Part shown: positions 40,428 through 47,116 of the stretch, piece by piece | How positions within the stretch are numbered: position 1 is the stretch's first letter | Layout: each line of letters starts with the position of its first letter | Assembly (NCBI RefSeq): GCF_013307205.1 | Contig: NZ_CP028940.1 | Span: 1,595,702-1,659,701, forward strand | DNA: 64,000 nucleotides | Source of the DNA: Polynucleobacter arcticus | Lineage (GTDB): Bacteria; Pseudomonadota; Gammaproteobacteria; Burkholderiales; Burkholderiaceae | Direction of reading: 5' to 3' | Notes under the pieces: model-generated | Seen by the model: only the letters and a program-made list of their open reading frames with translations | What the model was told of the DNA's origin: nothing | The model's database searches: none | Position numbers and translations under genes: made by a program

Positions 40428-40957
40428 TTTTCTTCTTTTTTATTTTGTCCATGCATACGCATTTCAAAGATCTTCTCGACTGATCTACCGCCAAAGTAAG
40501 CCAGCATGACTAGCTGACCCCATTCGCCTAGGAGCTTTACATAGGCCTCATTGATATCAATACCCATAGCTGATAGAAGTGCGAATAGTAGATAGGCCGT
40601 GAGGATGTAGACCAGTGTTCCTGGTCTGATGTTCTTCGAGAGTTTTGAATCACTACCCATATCGGATTGCCAACGATTGGTGGCATTGTCTTGTGAGGCT
40701 CGATGCATCTCCGCTAGAAGTTTGGATTCTTCAATCTCGAGTTCTTTTTGCTTGAGGGTGTATTGCAGTAGTAACTGCTCTTGCTCGATCTCTAACTGCT
40801 TGAGCTTAATGAGATCTTCCTGACTGGGGTTATCCGGAATACGCGCCCCAATCTTGCTCTCAATAAATTCCTTGCCCTTGGCTTGGACCGCGCCCGCAAG
40901 TAAGCCAAGACCATTGACGGCCAAGGTTTGCACTAGAGAGGTAATGATTGGAAGCAT
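40424..40957 (-). CDS. holin-like protein
   Basis: 177 residues. A short hydrophobic N-terminus (ITSLVQTLAVNGLGLLAGAV) is followed by a charged, probably coiled-coil stretch (about residues 45-95, rich in Leu, Glu, Lys and Gln), then two C-terminal membrane segments (LVYILTAYLLFALLSAMGI and LVMLAYFGGRSVEKIF). This resembles the three-TM holins of gene transfer agents and some prophages. Pairing with the endolysin supports the call. Confidence 0.7.
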   Translation of the reverse strand: MLPIITSLVQTLAVNGLGLLAGAVQAKGKEFIESKIGARIPDNPSQEDLIKLKQLEIEQEQLLLQYTLKQKELEIEESKLLAEMHRASQDNATNRWQSDMGSDSKLSKNIRPGTLVYILTAYLLFALLSAMGIDINEAYVKLLGEWGQLVMLAYFGGRSVEKIFEMRMHGQNKKEEK

Positions 40958-41010
40958 GTTATTGGCTCTTTTCTTGATGCTCGAAGGTATAAATAAGTAT
41001 GGAAGTCCAC

Positions 41011-41056
41011 CGCCCCACTACCGCCTTGGCTTTTCTTTGGTGTTGGCAGTGGGGCG
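41011..41056. repeat. 9-bp inverted repeat in the gap before the holin gene
   Basis: CGCCCCACT at 41011-41019 and its perfect complement at 41048-41056, with a 28-base loop and no T-run. It lies in a G+C-rich 185-bp gap (40958-41142) between a phage gene and the lysis genes. Its role is unknown; no other gene is seen in the gap. Confidence 0.45.
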
Positions 41057-41142
41057 CAGTTACGCGCGCCCACACACCATGGTTACTTCAACACCCGCAG
41101 CCGCACCCAAACACCTGCCGCTAGCGGTGGTCTTCCGTTCTG

Positions 41143-41538
41143 CTAGCGTTTCTTAGCCCCCTTGATTTCCGATAGCTCTTGTTCAAGAGCCACCTCTAAT
41201 GCCTTCTCTTGTGCTGGGAGCTGACCTTCTCTCATCAAACCTTCGACAATCTCCATTAGGCGATCTCCATCATCTTCACCAAAGACTTTAGCTACGACCT
41301 CATGACCATACTTGGCGCATAGACGGTCATACTCCTGCTCTGGAGTAATAGTGGTCTTTGATGGGCGCTCGAACACCGTGACGTTCTCGCGCCCAAAGAG
41401 GTTTCGAAGGATATTGGTCTCATATGGCGGTACATGTACATGAATTGTTGTGAAGGCATCCCTACGCACTACCGCTTCCACCTCCTTAATTTGGAAGTCG
41501 CTATGAATAAGCTCTTTGTGATTCATGCTGTTATTCAT
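41143..41538 (-). CDS. phage hypothetical protein downstream of the capsid gene
   Basis: 131 residues, not recognised. The N-terminal half has beta-like segments (FTTIHVHVPPYETNILRNLF) and the C-terminal half is helical and charged (GDRLMEIVEGLMREG, ending KGAKKR). It starts 10 bp after the capsid stop on the same strand, so it is probably co-expressed with the head genes. A head-associated role is possible but not shown. Confidence 0.6.
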   Translation of the reverse strand: MNNSMNHKELIHSDFQIKEVEAVVRRDAFTTIHVHVPPYETNILRNLFGRENVTVFERPSKTTITPEQEYDRLCAKYGHEVVAKVFGEDDGDRLMEIVEGLMREGQLPAQEKALEVALEQELSEIKGAKKR

Positions 41539-41548
41539 TCACCTCTCC

Positions 41549-42595
41549 TTATTGAATGGCTAATACCGCATGGGCATTAGCTCGTGAGATGGATAAAGCA
41601 CAGCGTAAGTTCACCATGGCGTACATAGCGAGCGTATCGTGCGGACGGATTGGGGCAACAATGTCTAGATCATCATCCCGAAGCTTCATAAAGCGGGTAT
41701 TGAGGAAATAGCAGCGCTTACTCCACTCCACTGTTCTATTGGCCATGGCATCGAGCTCATCAAACTGCGGATCCCAGATAATTTCCACCCCTTTGAAGGC
41801 AAGACCAGTATTTACGCCTGCACCTACGCCAGCATCGATGTACTTGGTCTCACCCGATCCAGCGATATGAGTCACTGTGACTTGCTTGCGATAGGTATCA
41901 ATGAACTTACCCCCAGCGATGATGAAATCTGGGCTACCGCCATTTTTAATACATTGACGCCATGCAGTCTCCATCTCACCCACTAAGCTACCTGGCGCTG
42001 TTGAGGCGATATCTTTAACGGCGTAGTTACGCCAGTAGCTTGCTTTAGCTCGATCGATGCCGCCAACTGTACCGGCATCTGGGGCAAGGCTTACTAAGCT
42101 ATCTAAGCCTACTAAGGCATCTGCGCCGTGGGAGCCGTCGCGGTGAAGTTCCAGGTCTAACTTATTGAGAAAGCCTTCTCTAAGCACTTCTAGCTGCTCA
42201 TCCAAGAGATTGATCAGTTGTATGCGCTCGTTGTATTCCAACTGGAAACCTCGCGCCCCGCCCTCACGTACTATGATGCCATTACTAAAGAGTCGGTCAT
42301 AGTCAATATAGAGACCATCAACTGCTCTGCGCCATGGGAATGAAGCTTGCTCAGTCGTATTGCGTTTATTGAACTTGACTGTCTCTTCGCCAAAGGCCCA
42401 GCTAAAGTTACTGCCGTGCTCTTTACGGATGTTCTCGACTACGTTCTGTTTTGCACCTAATAGGCTTTTACGACCTTCCATGAGTTTTTTAAGGAAAGGT
42501 CTCTCTACAGCGATTTGATCGACTGGTAGATTGCGCAAGTACTCGTCTAAGGAAACCTTAGCTAACTCTTGCAAGTCTGTATTTGAAATTGGCAT
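41549..42595 (-). CDS. phage major capsid protein (probable)
   Basis: 348 residues. The call rests on position (after portal and a scaffold-like gene, before lysis genes), on length, and on composition: an N-terminal helical arm, a middle region with RAVDGLYIDYDRLFSNG, and a well-ordered C-terminal beta region with GVEIIWDPQFDELDAM and NTRFMKLRDDDLDIVAPIRP. The family name could not be fixed; the context suggests a podovirus-like coat made without a separate maturation protease, since none is present. GGGGTGG lies before the ATG. Confidence 0.65.
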   Translation of the reverse strand: MPISNTDLQELAKVSLDEYLRNLPVDQIAVERPFLKKLMEGRKSLLGAKQNVVENIRKEHGSNFSWAFGEETVKFNKRNTTEQASFPWRRAVDGLYIDYDRLFSNGIIVREGGARGFQLEYNERIQLINLLDEQLEVLREGFLNKLDLELHRDGSHGADALVGLDSLVSLAPDAGTVGGIDRAKASYWRNYAVKDIASTAPGSLVGEMETAWRQCIKNGGSPDFIIAGGKFIDTYRKQVTVTHIAGSGETKYIDAGVGAGVNTGLAFKGVEIIWDPQFDELDAMANRTVEWSKRCYFLNTRFMKLRDDDLDIVAPIRPHDTLAMYAMVNLRCALSISRANAHAVLAIQ

Positions 42596-42795
42596 ATGCC
42601 ACCCCTATCAATGTGTTTATCTATTCGTGAATTGGTTGCACTCATTCCAATTGATAGAGCGTGAACCTATCCATTGCTACGCTGCTAGTCGCGACTCTAG
42701 CTTTAACGCCGTGGTGTGAAGCACTAAGAGCAATTATTGGGGCGGTAGATGTAGATTTGGGATATTTATGGGGTTTTTGTTGGTATTTCTCAATC
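42596..42795. other. intergenic region between capsid and marR genes
   Basis: About 200 bp separating two divergent genes. It contains a loose inverted repeat (AATTGG ... CCAATT at about 42640-42656). No open frame is supported. It probably marks one edge of the inserted marR/abiE block. Confidence 0.4.
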
Positions 42796-42827
42796 TAGTT
42801 GCATAGCTAATTAATATCGGTTACACT
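42796..42827 (+). promoter_or_regulatory. marR promoter with operator-like box, copy 1
   Basis: The box AGTTGCATAGCTAATT starts at 42797. It contains a -35-like TTGCAT at 42799-42804, and TACACT at 42822-42827 follows after exactly 17 bp as the -10. The same box precedes the next two genes, so binding by the adjacent MarR protein and autoregulation are likely. Confidence 0.7.
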
Positions 42828-42833
42828 AAACCC

Positions 42834-43250
42834 ATGTTTGAACAATGCCTCTATTTCAATACCACCAGCCTAGCTCGCCAGCTAGAGCGGGAGTGGACGA
42901 GTGCATTTAAACCCTTTGGGCTCACCCCTTCTCAGGCTTTCATGCTCAGAGTGGTTTTAGATAAAGCCCCACTACTCCAAAGCGAGTTGGCCAAGGAGAT
43001 GAATATCAGCCGGCCTACCGCTACTAGAGGCCTGGACGGCTTAGAGAGATTGGGGTTAATTAAGCGTGCTTCGTCCGCTAGAGATGGCCGCGAACAAGAG
43101 ATTCATGCGACGCCTAGCTCATTAAAGATTAAGGCAGATCTAAATGCCGCTAGTGCAGCAGTAGGTAAACGCCTCAAAAAATTACTTGGTACACCCCACT
43201 TTGAAGAAGCTGTTGATCAAATCCGAGGTATTAGCTCTGCCTTAAAGTGA
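42834..43250 (+). CDS. MarR family transcriptional regulator
   Basis: 138 residues with a winged helix: LLQSELAKEMNISRPTATRG is the recognition region and SSARDGREQEIHATP the wing. MarR proteins act as dimers and usually release DNA on binding a small ligand. It heads a three-gene plus-strand unit, opposite to all phage genes around it. The repeated box AGTTGYATAGCTAAYT before each of the three genes is the probable operator. Confidence 0.9.
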   Translation: MFEQCLYFNTTSLARQLEREWTSAFKPFGLTPSQAFMLRVVLDKAPLLQSELAKEMNISRPTATRGLDGLERLGLIKRASSARDGREQEIHATPSSLKIKADLNAASAAVGKRLKKLLGTPHFEEAVDQIRGISSALK

Positions 43251-43267
43251 GCTTTTTTATTTCTAAA

Positions 43268-43299
43268 TTAGTTGTATAGCTAACTTATTTTCATATTAC
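43268..43299 (+). promoter_or_regulatory. operator-like box, copy 2, before the DUF2917 gene
   Basis: AGTTGTATAGCTAACT starts at 43270, with arms AGTT and AACT forming a dyad. TTGTAT at 43272-43277 can serve as -35 and TATTAC at 43294-43299 as -10 (16-bp spacing). Confidence 0.65.
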
Positions 43300-43314
43300 G
43301 CTAAAGGAAAAAAG

Positions 43315-43620
43315 ATGAGAATCGAACCAAGCAATACCGTCATCCAAATGAACGAGTCCAATAGGCTCAGTTTTTCAAATGCTAGAAACGTACGCCTTGA
43401 ATGCCTGGATGGAGTTATTTGGCTCACCTTCTCCGACATTGAAGGCGACTTGTTGATTGCAAAGGGCGAGCAAATCATAATCCCCAGCAATGGCCTTACC
43501 GTCATTCAAGGGCTGCCCTTTGCTAGCATCAAGCTTACAAGTCCAACATCAAAAGTTGGCGCCCTATGCAAGTTTTTTAGTTCAATCCAGAACTATTTTT
43601 TAACATTAGTAGTTGTATAG
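43315..43620 (+). CDS. DUF2917-like small protein
   Basis: 101 residues. The pattern LSFSNARNVRLECLDGVIWL, then a Gly-Asp turn (SDIEGDLLIAKGEQIIIPSN) and LTVIQGLPFASIKL, is the compact beta-fold of DUF2917, common in betaproteobacteria and of unknown function. GGAAA lies before the ATG. The last codons and the stop TAG fall inside the third operator box, so the downstream regulatory site overlaps this coding end. Confidence 0.7.
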   Translation: MRIEPSNTVIQMNESNRLSFSNARNVRLECLDGVIWLTFSDIEGDLLIAKGEQIIIPSNGLTVIQGLPFASIKLTSPTSKVGALCKFFSSIQNYFLTLVVV

Positions 43621-43628
43621 CTAATTAC
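43611..43628 (+). promoter_or_regulatory. operator-like box, copy 3, before the tautomerase gene
   Basis: AGTTGTATAGCTAATT at 43611-43626 overlaps the end of the DUF2917 gene, whose stop is 43618-43620. TTGTAT at 43613-43618 could be a -35; the -10 is weak. Confidence 0.6.
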
Positions 43629-43652
43629 TTTTAATTAACCAAGGAGATAGAT

Positions 43653-44042
43653 ATGCCCATCTTGAACGTAAAGGTCAGCGGCCAAAAGAATGCTGTCACC
43701 ACCAAAGCAATACATGAACTACTGTTAGATCTGACTCACCGGATTCTAGGTAAGAAGAAGGAAGTGACTGCCATTGCGATTGACTATGTAGATCCTGAAT
43801 GCTGGATGGTTGGCGGGAAGCTATTGAGCGATCAAAACATGAATAGCTTTTACTTTGATATCAAGATCACCGATGAAACCAATACCAAGAATGAGAAGGC
43901 TACATACATCAAAGAGGCTTTTGAGGGCTTTGCTCGCATCCTAGGCAACCTGCATGAAGAGAGTTATATCTACGTGCAAGATGTAAGAGCTGCCTCTTAT
44001 GGATATGGTGGAAAGACCCAGGAATATCGATACCACCATTAG
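43653..44042 (+). CDS. 4-oxalocrotonate tautomerase family protein
   Basis: 129 residues. After removal of Met the catalytic N-terminal Pro is exposed (MPILNVKVSG). The first half has the beta-alpha-beta tautomerase unit (TKAIHELLLDLTHRILGKKK and VTAIAIDYVDPECWMVGG). It is about twice as long as a single 4-OT subunit, with a second half that may be another such unit (IKEAFEGFARILGNLHEESY). AAGGAGA lies before the ATG. Small-molecule isomerisation or dehalogenation under MarR control is the likely theme; the substrate is unknown. Confidence 0.82.
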   Translation: MPILNVKVSGQKNAVTTKAIHELLLDLTHRILGKKKEVTAIAIDYVDPECWMVGGKLLSDQNMNSFYFDIKITDETNTKNEKATYIKEAFEGFARILGNLHEESYIYVQDVRAASYGYGGKTQEYRYHH

Positions 44043-44068
44043 GCAATCACTAAACCGCACTGGTTTTT

Positions 44069-44169
44069 ATGCCCAATGTGTCATTGCGCCACCTTGGGCA
44101 TAAATAAGCGTTTCTTTGCCTGCGGCCGTCAAGGGTTCGCAAGCCACCCCCTTGGGGTGCCCTTGACGG
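44069..44169. repeat. structured element: two successive hairpins
   Basis: The first has ATGCCCAA (44069-44076) against TTGGGCAT (44094-44101). The second has CCGTCAAGGG (44126-44135) against its perfect complement (44160-44169), and inside it CACCCC (44145-44150) pairs with GGGGTG (44154-44159), leaving a one-sided 9-base bulge. No T-run follows either. It fills the 297-bp gap between the tautomerase and abiE genes; its role is unknown. Confidence 0.55.
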
Positions 44170-44272
44170 AATACGGCCTCGTTTATTAACCATGCATACC
44201 TAGAGGTGTTTCCACCCATTAAAATGGCTTTTAAGTCATGTTTTATATGGATTTAAGTCAGAATCTACTTAC

Positions 44273-44311
44273 ACAAAAATAGGACATTAATGTCTTATTT
44301 TTGTATATAAT
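44273..44311 (+). promoter_or_regulatory. abiE promoter with near-perfect 32-bp palindrome
   Basis: From 44273 to 44304 the arm ACAAAAATAGGACATT is mirrored by AATGTCTTATTTTTGT; only one base pair breaks the symmetry. TATAAT follows at 44306-44311 as -10. Two direct copies of TTTAAGTCA (44230 and 44252) lie upstream. AbiEi antitoxins of the AbiE family are known to repress their own operon, so this is the likely operator. Confidence 0.75.
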
Positions 44312-44339
44312 TAAGGCTTAATCAGGAAAGGAGGCCAAG

Positions 44340-44750
44340 ATGGCTAAAGCAACAACCAAAGACCGCATTTTGGCTAGCCTACGTAATTCCAAAGGCAAGG
44401 TCTTCTTGCGTGATGACTTCAATCGATTTGGCACCTACCGCCAGGTATGCCGTGTCGTGAAAGAGTTATCGGATGAAGGCAAACTAATGCGCCTTGGGTA
44501 TGGCACGTATGTAAAGGCGCGCCCCTCCTCCATCTCTGGCAAACCAGTGGCAGATGAAAGCCTGATCAACATCGGCCTTGAGACCATGAAAAAACTAGGT
44601 ATCAAAGCTGATGTAGGCAAAGATATGCGCGCCCTGATTCAGGGTGATAGCACTCAGGTGCCCATGCTTCCCGTTCTCAATATTGGTAACGCCAGGGTAT
44701 GTCGCAAGCTCTCAGTAGGCAGTCGTAGCCTAGTCTATGAAAAGAATTAA
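44340..44750 (+). CDS. abiEi: AbiEi-type antitoxin (DUF6088 family)
   Basis: 136 residues. The N-terminal winged helix (ILASLRNSKGKVFLRDDFNR, then YRQVCRVVKELSDEGKL, and LGYGTYVKAR) is followed by a C-terminal antitoxin region. In type IV AbiE systems this protein opposes the toxin without binding it directly and represses transcription. AGGAGG lies 6 bp before the ATG, a very strong ribosome binding site. It overlaps the toxin gene by 14 bp. Confidence 0.88.
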   Translation: MAKATTKDRILASLRNSKGKVFLRDDFNRFGTYRQVCRVVKELSDEGKLMRLGYGTYVKARPSSISGKPVADESLINIGLETMKKLGIKADVGKDMRALIQGDSTQVPMLPVLNIGNARVCRKLSVGSRSLVYEKN

Positions 44751-45714
44751 CGACACCCAAAGACTCCAAGTTTTAGATGTCATCAATGAGTTAGAGCTTG
44801 GCATTTCTGAATTCGCCCTTGAAAAAGATTTCATGGTTACTGATGCCCTGGCCGCTATTGCCAACATCGATAACCCAGACTTTGATTTAGTCTTCTGCGG
44901 GGGTACTTGCCTATCCAAGGCTTATGGCCTATTGGAGCGAGTCTCTGAAGATGTGGATATCAAAGCATCACCAAAGACTTCAGGGGCGCTTACTAAGAGC
45001 AAAATTCGCTCTAGCATGAGTAAGCTCAAGGATGATCTTGAGCTAGCGCTCAATGGCGCCGGCTTTAAGTCGGAGTTCATCTCAAGGGATGCTCAAGATA
45101 ACAATAACTTTATTGAGTTTGATATCCAGTATTCCACCCACTTTGAAGTAAGCCCCGGGATGCGCGCGAACCTCAAGCTTGAAGTGAGCTATAGCCCATT
45201 GCGCGCGCCCAAACAAGATAAGGCAATTACCCTCTTGTTTGATTCATTGGCAGGCATGGATACTGGTCCTAGCTTTAGGGTGCCATGCGTAGATTTAAGC
45301 GAAGCATTAGCGGAAAAACTCATTACCTTCCCAAGACGCTTAGCTCTATCGATGGCAAAAGATAATGAGAGGCTTGATACCGCATTGGTACGTCACCTCT
45401 ACGACGTTTATCAGATCATCCAAAAGAATCCATCCATCTTGAACGATCAACAAGGCAATCTGTCAAACCTAGTAAATCAAGTCATTCAGAAGGATGCAGA
45501 AGACTTTGCAAGTCAACATAGCGCCTTTCTAACCGACCCGCTTAGTGAAATTCATAAAGCGATGGAGCACGCTAAGTCTGATGCGAAGACTAAAGATACC
45601 TATGATCAATTCATTAGGGTGATGGTCTATGACAAGAACGCACCCTCTTTTGAAGATGCGTTCTCTGCGTTCTATCGAACTCTTAAGCTAGCCCTACCAA
45701 ATCTCTCTCGCTAA
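44737..45714 (+). CDS. abiEii: AbiEii-type nucleotidyltransferase toxin
   Basis: 325 residues, DNA polymerase beta-like nucleotidyltransferase fold. The motif FCGGTCLSKAYGLLERVSED with VDIK after it provides the GGT...K and DxD-type metal residues. LSEALAEKLITFPRRLA and LVRHLYDVYQI are conserved in the family. Known relatives block growth by modifying tRNA acceptor ends or act in abortive phage infection. The overlapping antitoxin frame ensures coupled translation. The gene ends only 4 bp from the convergent phage scaffold-like gene, so the module fits tightly between phage genes. Confidence 0.9.
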   Translation: MKRINDTQRLQVLDVINELELGISEFALEKDFMVTDALAAIANIDNPDFDLVFCGGTCLSKAYGLLERVSEDVDIKASPKTSGALTKSKIRSSMSKLKDDLELALNGAGFKSEFISRDAQDNNNFIEFDIQYSTHFEVSPGMRANLKLEVSYSPLRAPKQDKAITLLFDSLAGMDTGPSFRVPCVDLSEALAEKLITFPRRLALSMAKDNERLDTALVRHLYDVYQIIQKNPSILNDQQGNLSNLVNQVIQKDAEDFASQHSAFLTDPLSEIHKAMEHAKSDAKTKDTYDQFIRVMVYDKNAPSFEDAFSAFYRTLKLALPNLSR

Positions 45715-45718
45715 AATG

Positions 45719-47116
45719 CTAAATACCCATATTGCCTAGGTGCTGGGCAATACGATCCATCGGTTGTTCAGAGCTAGCCACTGGTGCACCTAGAGTTGCT
45801 GTTCGCGCTCGTATAGGTTGAGGTCGATGTTCAGGCTTCTCTTTATATTGCGTAATCTTGACCTTAGACCAATCCGGTGGAGGCATCTCTATGGAGTTGT
45901 AAATGGAGTCAATAGTTGCCCACCACCGAGAGATCTCATTGTTCTGAACAAACATATTCATATAGAACGGATCTTGTATGTATTTCACAAACAATGCAGA
46001 TTTAAAGCTGTGATCAACTTCATCCTCCCTGGTAGATAGGTAATTAAGTATTTCTTGCTTAGCTTCATTCACAACATTAAACAGGTCGGGCTTGAGATGT
46101 CGTTCTAGCAAATTCTTCGCCGGAGCCTGTCGCTTAGCGCGCTCTTGTGTGTCGAGGATGCTACCCACCAGCTCACCTTCAACCTGATAGCCGTGCACTT
46201 CATCCAATAGCTTCTCGACTTTAGCTTTAAGAATTTGGTTTTCTTTTGCAAGATCTCGGTTGGTATTGATGATCTTCTGAAATCGATTCTCACTGCGAGC
46301 TGATTGTGGCACTTGCTCCTGTTCTTCAGGTGCTTGTTCAGCGCCCGTTAGGATGCGGTCAATAAGCTCTTTGCCACTTTCTACCTGCACCTCTGGCTGT
46401 GGAGCAGGTTCTACGTTTAGAACTACAGGGGCTGGCATTAGCTCGCTCATGTCATAGGCTGCTGGCAACCCTGTCTTAGCATCTACGCTTGCATCCATAG
46501 CAGGTATTGATGCTGGTACATGAACCGCCCCCTTCACTATTTGCAATACCGGCTCCTCGGTCTCTAACTCCCCCAACCCTTCTGAATCCTCAGGCTCTTT
46601 AGCCACCGCTACCGGCTTTGGAGCTTCTGCCTTAGGTGCATCCGGGACTTTGCTTAGATCATCCAATAGCGCTGCAGCTTGGGTCTGCTTTTGGTTTTGA
46701 CGATCAAGCTCTTGCTGCTTTGCCAATAGCGCAGTAACTTCAGTGGCAGCTTGTTTGGTAGCTTCCTTCTCTTTGTTTTCTGCAAGCCTTCTATCTAGGT
46801 CTTGTTGCCTCACTAAACGAGCGGCCTCCTTAGCTGCAACGACCTTTAGCCTTTCCTCTTCATCGCGGGCTGATTTTTCCGCGGCCTTGCGCTGCTTTTC
46901 TTCTTCGGCAGCTTGTCTTGCTTTTGATTGTTCAGCTAATTCAATAGCGCGATCTTCCCTGGCTTTATTGCGTCTTGCGGCTGATTCGGCAGCATGCTTT
47001 TCATATGCTTCCTTTTCTAGGCGCTCACGCTCTCGCTTGGCTTCACGGTCTTGTACTCGTTGAATCGCACCACCATTGCTCAATACTCCAGAACTAAAGT
47101 TTTTCACTTCTTGCAT
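45719..47116 (-). CDS. phage scaffold-like coiled-coil protein
   Basis: 465 residues from the ATG at 47116, which has AGAGGAGA just upstream; the open frame continues 16 codons further into the portal gene but lacks a ribosome binding site. The first 150 residues are almost pure charged coiled coil (Lys, Glu, Arg, Ala). A Pro- and Glu-rich middle follows, then a second coiled coil near residue 300 (RDLAKENQILKAKVEKLLDE) and a compact C-terminus. Position between portal and major capsid matches the portal-scaffold-coat order of podoviruses. Scaffold function is inferred from this, not from homology. Confidence 0.6.
   Translation of the reverse strand: MQEVKNFSSGVLSNGGAIQRVQDREAKRERERLEKEAYEKHAAESAARRNKAREDRAIELAEQSKARQAAEEEKQRKAAEKSARDEEERLKVVAAKEAARLVRQQDLDRRLAENKEKEATKQAATEVTALLAKQQELDRQNQKQTQAAALLDDLSKVPDAPKAEAPKPVAVAKEPEDSEGLGELETEEPVLQIVKGAVHVPASIPAMDASVDAKTGLPAAYDMSELMPAPVVLNVEPAPQPEVQVESGKELIDRILTGAEQAPEEQEQVPQSARSENRFQKIINTNRDLAKENQILKAKVEKLLDEVHGYQVEGELVGSILDTQERAKRQAPAKNLLERHLKPDLFNVVNEAKQEILNYLSTREDEVDHSFKSALFVKYIQDPFYMNMFVQNNEISRWWATIDSIYNSIEMPPPDWSKVKITQYKEKPEHRPQPIRARTATLGAPVASSEQPMDRIAQHLGNMGI

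Noticed and set aside
46743-47063. 106-residue Ser/Ala-rich frame antisense to the scaffold-like gene
   Set aside because: It is the complement of the Lys/Glu/Ala coiled-coil coding region; composition alone keeps the frame open.
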